NCBI GenBank assembly: GCA_964604675.1
Contig: CAZSAT010000008.1
Span: forward strand, 36,983 to 100,982
Direction of reading: 5' to 3'
Source: CAZSAT01 sp964604675
GTDB taxonomy: Bacteria; Myxococcota_A; UBA796; CAJQPC01
Length of the DNA stretch: 64,000 nt
This document shows, piece by piece, positions 34,521 to 43,374 of the stretch. The position numbers and the translations under genes are program-made. How positions within the stretch are numbered: the first letter of the stretch is position 1; every line of letters starts with the position of its first letter. A model generated the notes under the pieces. That model was not told the DNA's origin and made no database searches. It worked only from the letters and a program-made list of their open reading frames with translations.

Positions 34521-36779
34521 CTACCGCGGCGGGAAGGCTTCCCGAATGGCCGAGGGTGCTGTCCACACGAGCTCTGCGGTGGACGTGTAGCGACCGTTCA
34601 CGGCGCTCACCCAGTCGAAGAGGTGTTGCTCGGAGCCGGTCCGGTTGCCTTGCAGGTCCGCGAAGCCGACGGTGGCCAGGTCGGCGACCGTGAAGTGCCA
34701 GGTGTTGGGCTCGACGTCGCTCCGGTGGTTCATCGAGCGCCGCAGGTGCTGCGTGAGCGCCTTGAAGTCGGTCGTGCCGTAGGAGGTACCGTCCGAGACG
34801 TCGAGGAAGTCCCCCATGTAGAGTCCGCTGGACTGCCACTCGGCGAGCTTGGCTGTCGGCACGGCGAGGCCCGGCAGGTACAGCACGTCCGAGAAGGCCG
34901 AGCCCTCGTCCCAGGTCCCTTCGGTGCCCAGTGCCCAGGCGACCACGGCATCCTGCGCGTGCCACGGCGCCGGGTTGTCGAGCCGGGGATCCTGGGGATC
35001 GACCTGGTCGCCGTAGGCGGCGGCCCGGGCACCGAAGCTGAGCGCGTAGCCGGTGCCACCATCGGCCCGGGTGAGGTTGGCATAGGACGCCCGCCAGTTC
35101 CAATCCCACGGCGCGTGCCGGTCCCCGCCGGTGACGAAGGCGGCGCCACCCGGAAGCAGCCCGTCGATGTAGGGCACGCGCTCCTCCTGGTAGGCCAGGT
35201 AGCAGTCGTCGTCGCCGAGCGCGCAGTAGTCGTCGCTCGCGGGGAAGCAGCACTCGCGCTCGCCGGGGTCGCAGTAGTACGGCGAGTTGGCGTCGCACTC
35301 GTCGGGGTTGCCCGTCTCGTCCTGGTTGGTGCAGTTGTAGCAGGGCCTCTCGTCGACGAGCACCCCGAGGTCGAAGCCCAGGCCCTGCAGCGTGTCGAAG
35401 ATGTCGAGCCGCTCGCAGCGTTCGGCGCTGTACGCGAAGTTCCACCCCACGGCCACCGCCACGGGGAGTCCCGCTTCCGAGAGGACCTCCGCGTTGGCCT
35501 CGATAGCCGCGAGCTTCGCCGCGAAGGTCTCGGTGCCCTCGCCCTCGCCCTCGCACTCGAGCTCGAGTTCGTCGTCGTCAGGCGACTCCAGCGAGGTGAG
35601 CACGAAGGCCAACAGAGGCGGCAGATCCTCCACCGGGTCCGCTGCGGCGTCGTAGATGTCGAGCACCACCTCGTCGCCGTCGCGCGCTGCCACCACGAGG
35701 TCGCCCGACGTGCCCGCCATGCCGATCGCCTGCAGGGTGCCCTGCACGCCCACCACGTCGCCCAGCGCGTCGTCCTCGATCAGGTAGAGGAGCAGGTTCT
35801 CCTCGGTCTGGATCACCGCCCACGCGACCTCGGTGGTCTCGTCGACCGCCAGGGCCTGCACGGACCCTGTGGTCTGCACGCTGCGGGGCGAGGCGTCCGG
35901 ATCCAGCAGATCGACCACGCTGAGCAGTGTGCCGTCGGCGTGCACGTACCAGGTCTCCCCCGTGCCGCGGTCGACCGCTACGTGCTGGATGCTCGCCTCG
36001 TCGATCCGGCGGGTGACGGTCCAAGTGGCGTCCAGCACCAGGAGACCCTCGTCGGTCAGCGCGACCACGCCGCCATCGTCGAGCGGCCAGAGCGCCGAGG
36101 GACTGCCGGGCAGCTCGGTGGTGGCGAGCACCTGGTCGTCCTCGATCTGCACGGTGGCGGCCAGGGGTTGGTCGGCGGAGGTGAGGATGAGCGCGTCCTG
36201 GTCGGCATCGTAGACACAGGGACCGGTCCAGCTGGCCTTCGCCGCGAGGTCGCTGGAGACCTTCACCACGTCGTTCTGGCGGAGGAAGGTGTACGGCTCG
36301 TCGCCGCCGGGGTCCACGTCGATGACCTCGATGTTGCCGCCGGTGGCGTGCACCAGGAACAGGCGTCCGTGCACGTCGTCGAAGCAGATCTGGGCGATGT
36401 CCTGGCTGGGCTCGATGCGGTCGGAGGTCCAGAGCACGCCGCCGCTGCAGTCCCCACCGCTGCCACCGTCCAGGCAGTAGTCGCCCGCCGGGCCGGTGTA
36501 GAGCTCGGACAGGACGCGGACCACTTCGCCCGTGGACTCGGGCAAGAGGATGAGCTGGCTCAGGCGGGACGAGAGCACCGCGCTCGGACCGCGCGCCGTG
36601 GGCATGGTGGCGTCGAGCACGTGCTCGATGCCGTAGCTCCGCTCGACCACCTCCGCGGTGTCCGCGGAGTCGGCCGTGTCTGCGGTGTCGAGCACGGCGG
36701 AGTCGATCGGCGCCGGGCTGTCCACCGCGGAGTCCTTGGGCTCGCCGGTGCAGGACGACAGGGAGACGAGGAGGATCAC
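34521..36779 (-). CDS. Large putative lipoprotein with propeller-like and Cys-rich regions
   Basis: A 752-residue putative lipoprotein (SLSSC, Cys10) with an Asp/Ser/Thr/Ala linker (DTADTADSADTAE) that spaces the domain from the membrane. Residues 50-340 repeat short beta strands (LPESTGEVVRVL, LFLVHATGGNIEVIDV, LLVLDATWTVTRRI) like a propeller. The C-terminal half is an unrecognised domain with ten or so cysteines (for example ERPCYNCTNQDE and ERECCFPAS) and a GGDRHAPWDWNW loop. Its GTG overlaps the stop of the upstream lipoprotein gene. It is the last gene of a six-gene operon. Confidence 0.75.
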   Translation of the reverse strand: MILLVSLSSCTGEPKDSAVDSPAPIDSAVLDTADTADSADTAEVVERSYGIEHVLDATMPTARGPSAVLSSRLSQLILLPESTGEVVRVLSELYTGPAGDYCLDGGSGGDCSGGVLWTSDRIEPSQDIAQICFDDVHGRLFLVHATGGNIEVIDVDPGGDEPYTFLRQNDVVKVSSDLAAKASWTGPCVYDADQDALILTSADQPLAATVQIEDDQVLATTELPGSPSALWPLDDGGVVALTDEGLLVLDATWTVTRRIDEASIQHVAVDRGTGETWYVHADGTLLSVVDLLDPDASPRSVQTTGSVQALAVDETTEVAWAVIQTEENLLLYLIEDDALGDVVGVQGTLQAIGMAGTSGDLVVAARDGDEVVLDIYDAAADPVEDLPPLLAFVLTSLESPDDDELELECEGEGEGTETFAAKLAAIEANAEVLSEAGLPVAVAVGWNFAYSAERCERLDIFDTLQGLGFDLGVLVDERPCYNCTNQDETGNPDECDANSPYYCDPGERECCFPASDDYCALGDDDCYLAYQEERVPYIDGLLPGGAAFVTGGDRHAPWDWNWRASYANLTRADGGTGYALSFGARAAAYGDQVDPQDPRLDNPAPWHAQDAVVAWALGTEGTWDEGSAFSDVLYLPGLAVPTAKLAEWQSSGLYMGDFLDVSDGTSYGTTDFKALTQHLRRSMNHRSDVEPNTWHFTVADLATVGFADLQGNRTGSEQHLFDWVSAVNGRYTSTAELVWTAPSAIREAFPPR

Positions 36780-38128
36780 TTGGCGCTCCGGGGGGCGGTG
36801 GCGTAGCCGATGCCGGTGCTGGTGGCGGAGGACCCGCCGTACCAGACGTGGAGGGTGTCGTCGTCGACGAGCATCGAGGACCCGAAGAGGCTCAAGCTCT
36901 CGAAGAAGTCGGTGCCTGGGTCCTGGGGCCCGAGGACGGACTCGGTGTGAGCGGTCCACCGCACGCCGTCCGTGCTCTCGGCGTAACCCACCGCCCAGTG
37001 GCCTTCCCCGCCGCCGGTGTAGGTCATCAGGTAGTGCTCGCCGTCGTGCACGACCGCGGGGGCGGTGACCTGGTCGTTGTCCCAGGTGCCCACGGTGCCT
37101 TCGAGCACCGGGTTGTGACAGTAGCGGTCCCAGGTGGTGCCGTCGGTCGACACGGCGTAGCCGATGGCGGACTCGCCCCCGGCGTACCAGAGCTCGTACA
37201 CGTCGCCGGTCTGCCGGACCATCGGGTGCGACACGCTCTCGCCCTCCCAGTCGGCCTCGGCGGTCAGCAGGGGGTTGCCGTCGACCTCGGTGAAGTTCAC
37301 GCCGTCGGTCGAGGTGGCCGCCCCGATCGTCCACCACGCGTTGGACGACCGCCGTCCGGCGAACCAGATGCGGTAGTCGCCGCTGTCGCCCAGCACGCTC
37401 GGCGCCCGAACGGCGTGGGAGCGCCAGCCGTCGTCCCCGGCGCCGCTGATCAGGGGGTTGTCCGGCAGCTCGGACCATTCGGTCTGCGAGGTGCCCGTGG
37501 CGCCGCCGATGGCGTAGTCCCCCGCGGGCCGCCCGCTGTAGTAGAGCCGGTAGCCGTCGGTCGTGGCGAGCACGTGGGGGGACTGCACGCCCTGGCTGTC
37601 CCAGTCCCCGTCGGCCCCGTCCGCGAGCACGGGGTTGTCGCGCGAGCGGTCGAAGTCCGGGATCTCGGTGAGCTCGGGGAGCACCTCGGCCTGCCGTTGG
37701 AGCCCGAGGTTCCAGCCGAAGGGATGCACCTCGAAGGCGTCGTAGACGCGAACCTGCTCGCCTCCCACGGCGAAGGTGGCCGCCACCTCGGTGGGGCCGC
37801 CTGGAACGTCTTGCCCGCAGGCGGTGAAGCGTCCGTCGGCGTCGGTGACGCCTTCGCCGATCACACCGATGCGCTCGATCTCGAGCGTGGTCGCCGCATC
37901 GGCCACGACCTCGCCGTCGTAGCGCAGCTCGGCGGTCACGCAGACCTCGGCGCACTCCACCACCTCGTCGTCGGCCGTCGGCGCGAGGATGGACGGTTGC
38001 CAGAGCGAGATGGCGCTGCTGTCGCCGGTGTCCTGGCCGGAGGTCGCGCCGCTGTCTCGGCCCGGCCCTGCTCGGTCCTTGACCGGGCTGTCGCCGGTGC
38101 AGCCGAGGGCGAGAAGGGCGAGGATCAT
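36776..38128 (-). CDS. Putative lipoprotein with GH43/GH130-like beta-propeller
   Basis: A 450-residue putative lipoprotein (LALGC, Cys10) with a Ser/Asp/Gly linker and a short Ig-like domain (about 50-125). A five-bladed propeller of the glycoside-hydrolase 43/130 style follows. Repeated blade phrases are visible: RDNPVLADGADGDW, ELPDNPLISGAGDDGW, DGNPLLTAEADWEG and CHNPVLEGTVGTW, each followed by a YxLYY/YxIWF/YELWY/YLMTY strand. Catalytic Asp/Glu cannot be assigned with confidence, so it may bind glycans without cutting them. It follows the rhomboid gene by 36 bases and overlaps the next gene by four. Confidence 0.78.
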   Translation of the reverse strand: MILALLALGCTGDSPVKDRAGPGRDSGATSGQDTGDSSAISLWQPSILAPTADDEVVECAEVCVTAELRYDGEVVADAATTLEIERIGVIGEGVTDADGRFTACGQDVPGGPTEVAATFAVGGEQVRVYDAFEVHPFGWNLGLQRQAEVLPELTEIPDFDRSRDNPVLADGADGDWDSQGVQSPHVLATTDGYRLYYSGRPAGDYAIGGATGTSQTEWSELPDNPLISGAGDDGWRSHAVRAPSVLGDSGDYRIWFAGRRSSNAWWTIGAATSTDGVNFTEVDGNPLLTAEADWEGESVSHPMVRQTGDVYELWYAGGESAIGYAVSTDGTTWDRYCHNPVLEGTVGTWDNDQVTAPAVVHDGEHYLMTYTGGGEGHWAVGYAESTDGVRWTAHTESVLGPQDPGTDFFESLSLFGSSMLVDDDTLHVWYGGSSATSTGIGYATAPRSAK

Positions 38129-38164
38129 GCGAGCATCACTCCGAGGCGCCGGTCTAACGTGCCC

Positions 38165-39313
38165 TCACCAGTCGATCTTCACCGGGTCGTCTTCGTCTGC
38201 GGCCGATCCTTCCCCAGCTTCCGGCGGCTGCTCGGATCCCCGCAGGCTCGACGGGCCGGGTACCGGGAGGTTGTGCCGCACCGGCTCGTCCTCCATCGGT
38301 GGGATCGTCGGCCGCCCCGGCACGTACACGGCGGGCTCGGGCACGTCGCGGGCTGGCACGGGGGCGGGCGCCGGGTCAGTGGTCGGCAGTTGCCAGTGGG
38401 GGTCGTCCAGCGGCAGCCCGATCCGCGCCTCCAGGTCGAGCCGGCGGATCGCCACGGCGGCGGCCACGCCGAACACCATCCCGGCGACGTGCGCCATGTA
38501 CACCACACCCGATCCGGCCCCGAACAGCACCTGGTAGGTGACGTCCTGCAGCAGCCAGAAGCAGCCCGCGGCCCACGCCGGCACGGCAAAGGTGCCGTAC
38601 ACCGGCCGGAACACGATCAGGAAGACGTAGGCGAAGCCGATCCGACGCCGGGCGAAGCGGGTGCAGAAGGCCCCGGTGCAGCCGGCGATCGCGCCGGACG
38701 CTCCGAGGATGGTCGTCGGTGAGCCGCTCACCAGCAGCTCGGTGCCTCCAGCCACCACCCCCGCGCCCACGAAGAGCGCCCCGAACAGCGGCGCCCGGTA
38801 GACGTCCTCCAGCACAGGGCCGCACACCAGGATGAAGAACAACAGGTTGCCGAGCAGGTGGAACCAGTCCGCGTGCATCAGCACGTGGGTGAGCCAGCCG
38901 ACCTGCAGCGCGCCCTTGGCGCTCGAGAGGCCCCAGCGAGTCACTGGGTCGGACGGGGTGTCGGCGGCCGTTGCGCAGAGGGCGTCCAGCTCCTTCTGCA
39001 CCACGCCGCTCTCGTGGGCCCACTCGTCGGCGAGCCCGGTGTCGCCGACCGCAGCCCTCAGCTCGTCGGCGAGGCCGGTCAGCTCGGCGGCCAGGCCCGT
39101 GTCCTGCGGTGTGCAGGGCTCCGGCAGGGCCACGCCCACATGGCCTTCGTAGAGGGCCTCCACCCAGCGGTCCTGCACGTCCTCCGCGACGACCCCCGTC
39201 GAGGCGTCCCCACCGGTGAGCAGGAACGCGCCCAGCGCGAGCAGGACGAAGACGATGGAGAACCAGGGCAGCCCGCGCAGCCGGGAGCCCTCGACCCCCA
39301 CCGGGAAGATCAC
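38165..39313 (-). CDS. Rhomboid-family intramembrane serine protease
   Basis: A 382-residue polytopic protein with the catalytic dyad of rhomboids: Ser206 in LGASGAIAG and His275 in MAHVAGMVFG. The HLLGNLLFF oxyanion-helix motif lies near residue 150. A 100-residue loop with two or three cysteines sits between the first two helices, and the C-terminus is a Pro-rich cytoplasmic tail. Rhomboids cut membrane helices, and rhombosortases of this family process C-terminal sorting tails. The GTG start overlaps the stop of the upstream three-module gene (GTGA), so the two proteins are probably made together. Confidence 0.9.
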   Translation of the reverse strand: MIFPVGVEGSRLRGLPWFSIVFVLLALGAFLLTGGDASTGVVAEDVQDRWVEALYEGHVGVALPEPCTPQDTGLAAELTGLADELRAAVGDTGLADEWAHESGVVQKELDALCATAADTPSDPVTRWGLSSAKGALQVGWLTHVLMHADWFHLLGNLLFFILVCGPVLEDVYRAPLFGALFVGAGVVAGGTELLVSGSPTTILGASGAIAGCTGAFCTRFARRRIGFAYVFLIVFRPVYGTFAVPAWAAGCFWLLQDVTYQVLFGAGSGVVYMAHVAGMVFGVAAAVAIRRLDLEARIGLPLDDPHWQLPTTDPAPAPVPARDVPEPAVYVPGRPTIPPMEDEPVRHNLPVPGPSSLRGSEQPPEAGEGSAADEDDPVKIDW

Positions 39314-42300
39314 GGTGCTTCGACCGTGAAGCTCACGGTGGCTTCACCAACGAAGCCGGCGGAGTCCCACGCCTCGGCACGAAGCTCGTGGTCTCCGGGG
39401 CTCACCGTGTCCCAGAGCACCTCCCAGGGCCCCTCGGTGCGGAGGTTGGCCAGGTGTTCTCCGTCGGCCCAGAGGGTCACGTCGGTCAGTGGCGTGGCGT
39501 CGGCGATCAGCACCGAGACCGCGATGGCGTCGTCGTCGTACACGCCGCCTTCCCGTGGGCGCGCGAAGCTCATCACCGGCGCGTCGTGGTCGCCCAGCAC
39601 CTGGTCCACGGCGACCGTCTGCACGGTCTCCACCAGCCCGTCGTCGTCGTCGAAGTAGCCCACGGCGCGGACGTGGTGCTCGCCGTCGTCGACGGTACGG
39701 CTGTCCCAGACCGCCTCGAGCGTGGGGCCCGGCCCACCGGCTACCGCGATGCCGTCGACCAGCACCACGAGGTGGTCGAGCTCCGTGCCAGAGGCCTCGA
39801 TGGCCACGTCGCCGTAGACAGTGTCGTCCGGCAGGGTGAGGGTGATCTCGGGCGAGGAGCAGCCCGCGAGCACCGGAAGACCAGCCAGCAGCAGCCGGCG
39901 CCGTGCGAGCCCGAGCCCCACCAACAGGAGCGGCACGAGCGCGCCGGTCGACACGGCTCCGCAGCGAGCGCTCACGCAGCTGTCTTCGTCGATGACCCGG
40001 TCGCAGTCGTTGTCCAGCTCGTCGCCGCAGGTCTCCTCGGCCCCCGGGTAGCGCCGCCGGTCGCCGTCGTCGCAGTCTGCGCCCGCCGGGCTCCCGTCTC
40101 CGTCCATGTCGACGAGCACGTCTTCGTAGGCGCTGAGGGTGCCTTCCGCGATGGCCCGTCCGTCCACCACGTAGGCCGCGCCCTGCTCCACCAGGGTGTT
40201 CGTGGCGGCTGTCGAGACGAAGACCGCGTCGTCGTGGTCGTCGCCCGTGAAGTCGTGCAGCCAGCCGACGTAGCTCCCGAAGCCATCCGAGCCGACGATC
40301 ACGTCCTGTTCGACGAGGCGCTCGTTCAGCACCCAGACCCGCGAGGAGTAGGGGGAACCGACCAGGATGCGCGGCCCGATCGCGACCGAGTAGCCGGCCG
40401 CCCCGTCGGGCTCGCCCTCGAAGATGGTCGTGGCCTTGTCGTCGAGCACGGTGCTGAAGCTGTCCCCGGTGTCCTGCTGGCCGATGGGCGGCCCGTCGAG
40501 CAGGTAGACCCGACCCTCGGCACCGTCTCGGAAGGGCGCGGTGACCACCACCTCGGCCAGTCCGTCGCCGTCCACGTCGCCGCCGTCCAGACCCCAGCCG
40601 GCGTAGTCGGTGGCGACGTCGGACGCCCAGGCCCCCATCGAGTCCGCCACGGTGAGCTCGGCGTCCTCCCAGGAGCCCAGCGGCGGCAGGCCGAGGAAGA
40701 CGTGCAGCTCGCCCGCCATCGATGGGGTGCCGCCGAGCGTGCCGACCACGAGGTCGTCGTAGCCGTCGCCGTCCATGTCGCCAGGGCCGAGCAGGCGCCA
40801 GCCCGCGTAGTCCAGGCTGTGCCGGCCCACGATCACCGCGGTGGCCGCGTCGTCGATCTCGAGGGTGCCTTCGACCGGTCCGACGCCCGAGTGGATGACG
40901 GTGACGCGGCCCGCCGACTCCGAGAAGCCGGCGAAGTCGTGCTGGGGCGCCCCGATGGCCAGGTCGTCGAAGCCATCGCCGTCCAGGTCGCCCACGCGCT
41001 TGACCTGGCTGCCGAAGCGGTCGTTCTTCAGGGCGCCTCGGACCACGAGGTCGGCGCCGTCCGCGGGCAGGTGACCCCCCTTGGCGAAGGGCTCTCGAAA
41101 GACGAGCAGCTGGCCGTTGTCGCTCTCGGTCAGCCCGGCGTGGTTGGCGCCGATGAGCAGCTCGTCAGTGGCCTGCCCGTCGTAGGAGCCCTTGGGGAGG
41201 ATCGACAGGTCGACCCCCACGTAGTCGTGCTCGCTGATGCCGTAGATGGTGGCGCTCGCCTCCTCGAGCCACACCTCGCCGCTGACCTCGTTGCCCTGGA
41301 GCAGCTGCACCTCGCCCGCCACGTAGTAGTGCGCGATGCCCTGGTAGTTGGCGACCGCGAGGTCCGTGGTGCCGTCGCCGTCGAAGTCGCCGCTCTTCAC
41401 GGGTCCGTGCAGGTTCTCGTAGGCCGCCGAACCCCAGAGGGTGGCCACCGTGTGGTCCGCGATGCTGCGCTCCTTCGCCTGAGCGGCGGGCGCCAGCACG
41501 AGGGCGCCGAGCAGCCAAGCTCGGCGGCGCGTGGAAGCCGCCAGCCCCGCGAGCACCAGCCACCAGCCGGTGCCCCCCGCCGTCGCGCAGCCGCTGGATT
41601 CGGGGGTGCCGCATGCCTCGTCGACCGCGCCGTCGCAGTCGTCGTCCAGGCCGTCGGAGCAGACCTCCGGCGCGTCGGGGTGCACCCAGCTCTTGCCGTC
41701 GTCGCAGTCCTGGGCGGCTCCGTAGCCATCGCCGTCGGCGTCCACCTGGCTGTCGTCGGCGACCTCGGGGCACCCCTGGTCCAGGAGGCCCAGGTCCTCG
41801 GCCGTCAGGACGTAGGCGGCGCCATCGCCCTCCGCGTACACGCTGGCTCCGGGGGCGCTGATGGTGACCCATGGTCGGTCCTGGCCGTGGGGATCCGGAC
41901 CGGGGTGGGAGGCCACGTGGTAGCCCGCCTGGCCGCCGGCGAAGCAGCCCTCCAGGGTAGCGATCGAGGCGTCGTAGGCCGAGCCGCTGCCGTCGACATC
42001 GTCCACCAGGTAGATGCGGCCCGCTCCGTCCGACCAACCCGGCGCGCCGAGCAGCAGCTTCGAGCCGCCGAGGCCGTGTCCGTCGGCCGCGCCCCACCCC
42101 AGCAGCTCGGCGGCGTCGCTCGGCATGTAGGTGGCGCGGGCGCTGGTGGGGTGCTGCTCGCCGAGCAAGGTGTCGAGGACGTAGGCGGTGCCCGCGCCTT
42201 CCGTCGACTCCGGCGCGGTGAAGAGCACGCCACCGTCGGCCAGCGCCACGAGGTGCCACGGCAGGTAGTCGCCGCTGTTCTCGCCGTGCACGACCCCGAT

Positions 42301-43374
42301 GGCGTCGGTCTCGCGCTCGACCTTGTCGCTGGCGAGCACGCTGCGCTGGCGGAAGGGAAAGAGGTAGGCGGCCCCCGCGGCGTGGTGCGTGGTGACGGCG
42401 GGTGCGCCGGTGTCCGAGGCGGTGTCGGTGCCGCTGGTGTCGGTGCCGCTGGTGTCGGTGCCGCCGGTGTCGGTGCCGCCGGTGTCGCTGCCCGGGAGCT
42501 GCCCCGAGTCGCCGGGAGAACCCGAGTCGGCCGTGTCGCCCACGACGCCAGACACGTCGACGCGCGAGCTGCCCCGGTGGGCCACCGTGCTCACGTCGAA
42601 GCCCGGCGCGCCGACGAGCAGGTCGGCGAAGCCGTCGCCGGTCTGGTCGGGCACGACGGTGGCCGCGCGTCCCGTGTAGGTCTCGCTGTCCAGCACCGTC
42701 CAGGCGGCGTCCATGCCGGTGGTCAGCTCCTGCGCGGAGATGGTGGTGTCGAGCCGGAAGTCGTCGGGCCAGCCCCCGTCGCGGCCAAACAGCAGCCCGA
42801 GGTAGCCCACGCCCGGAACGCCCGACGCCGACGGGTACGGCGTGCCGATCAGGAGGTCGTTCCGACCGTCCTGGTCGAGGTCACCGGCCCCATAGAGCCG
42901 GTAGCCCACGCGCTCGTGGCGCTGGGTGCCCTGCAGCATGGGCCGGTCGGCCAGGCTGCCGTCGGCGTCGACCGTGCCGCCGTAGAGCAGGTAGATCTTG
43001 CCGATGAGCGGGTTCACGATGCTCGCCTCGGGGGCGCTCACCGCCACGTCGTCGAGCCCGTCGCCGCTGGCGTCTCCGAGCGCGGCGACCGCGCGACCCG
43101 CCTGATCCTGCGGCTCTTCGCCGGTGAGCACCAAGCCCGCGTCCTGGATCGGGGTCCAGGGGTCCAGGCCGGCGACGTCGTAGATGACGTACACGGCGCC
43201 CGCCTCGTGCCCCGAGGTGTCGTCGGCGGGGGCGCCCACCACCAGGTCCCCGAGCCCGTCGCCGTCGAGGTCTCCGGCCGGCACCGGGTAGACGGGGGGT
43301 TGATCGGCGCCTCGTCCGACGACCGAGGGGAGGTTGTCGAGCCCGCCGGCGAGCGCCGTCGCGAAGAGGATCAC
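39310..43374 (-). CDS. Three-module exported FG-GAP / metal-binding-motif / Ig-like lipoprotein-type fusion
   Basis: A single open frame of 1354 codons. Module 1 (1-595) has a signal sequence, FG-GAP repeats (DLDGDGLGDLVVGAP) and a MopE-like motif (DADGDGYGAAQDCDDG). It ends in Cys596, a hydrophobic helix and R616-R618. A second signal-like segment follows at once, with an AQA site at 631-633. Module 2 (634-1137) repeats the plan, with another DCDDGD motif, Cys1138, a helix and R1158-R1160. That runs into a lipoprotein-like signal ending LAGC (Cys1172) and an Ig-like module 3. No stop codon, in any frame, lies at either junction. The GTG overlaps the upstream stop. See findings. Confidence 0.82.
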   Translation of the reverse strand: MILFATALAGGLDNLPSVVGRGADQPPVYPVPAGDLDGDGLGDLVVGAPADDTSGHEAGAVYVIYDVAGLDPWTPIQDAGLVLTGEEPQDQAGRAVAALGDASGDGLDDVAVSAPEASIVNPLIGKIYLLYGGTVDADGSLADRPMLQGTQRHERVGYRLYGAGDLDQDGRNDLLIGTPYPSASGVPGVGYLGLLFGRDGGWPDDFRLDTTISAQELTTGMDAAWTVLDSETYTGRAATVVPDQTGDGFADLLVGAPGFDVSTVAHRGSSRVDVSGVVGDTADSGSPGDSGQLPGSDTGGTDTGGTDTSGTDTSGTDTASDTGAPAVTTHHAAGAAYLFPFRQRSVLASDKVERETDAIGVVHGENSGDYLPWHLVALADGGVLFTAPESTEGAGTAYVLDTLLGEQHPTSARATYMPSDAAELLGWGAADGHGLGGSKLLLGAPGWSDGAGRIYLVDDVDGSGSAYDASIATLEGCFAGGQAGYHVASHPGPDPHGQDRPWVTISAPGASVYAEGDGAAYVLTAEDLGLLDQGCPEVADDSQVDADGDGYGAAQDCDDGKSWVHPDAPEVCSDGLDDDCDGAVDEACGTPESSGCATAGGTGWWLVLAGLAASTRRRAWLLGALVLAPAAQAKERSIADHTVATLWGSAAYENLHGPVKSGDFDGDGTTDLAVANYQGIAHYYVAGEVQLLQGNEVSGEVWLEEASATIYGISEHDYVGVDLSILPKGSYDGQATDELLIGANHAGLTESDNGQLLVFREPFAKGGHLPADGADLVVRGALKNDRFGSQVKRVGDLDGDGFDDLAIGAPQHDFAGFSESAGRVTVIHSGVGPVEGTLEIDDAATAVIVGRHSLDYAGWRLLGPGDMDGDGYDDLVVGTLGGTPSMAGELHVFLGLPPLGSWEDAELTVADSMGAWASDVATDYAGWGLDGGDVDGDGLAEVVVTAPFRDGAEGRVYLLDGPPIGQQDTGDSFSTVLDDKATTIFEGEPDGAAGYSVAIGPRILVGSPYSSRVWVLNERLVEQDVIVGSDGFGSYVGWLHDFTGDDHDDAVFVSTAATNTLVEQGAAYVVDGRAIAEGTLSAYEDVLVDMDGDGSPAGADCDDGDRRRYPGAEETCGDELDNDCDRVIDEDSCVSARCGAVSTGALVPLLLVGLGLARRRLLLAGLPVLAGCSSPEITLTLPDDTVYGDVAIEASGTELDHLVVLVDGIAVAGGPGPTLEAVWDSRTVDDGEHHVRAVGYFDDDDGLVETVQTVAVDQVLGDHDAPVMSFARPREGGVYDDDAIAVSVLIADATPLTDVTLWADGEHLANLRTEGPWEVLWDTVSPGDHELRAEAWDSAGFVGEATVSFTVEAP
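42421..42495 (-). repeat. 15-base tandem repeat encoding a Gly/Thr/Asp linker
   Basis: Four nearly identical 15-base units (42421-42480, GGTGTCGGTGCCGCY on the plus strand) and a degenerate fifth encode repeated G/S-T-D-T-G/S in module 1 of the fusion protein. Such tracts change length by slippage and act as flexible spacers. Confidence 0.8.

Noticed and set aside
41470..41590. Internal start codons that would make module 2 of the fusion a separate gene
   Set aside because: In-frame GTG codons exist, but no Shine-Dalgarno precedes them, and without a stop codon the upstream ribosome would read through. Kept as an alternative to the polyprotein model, not annotated.
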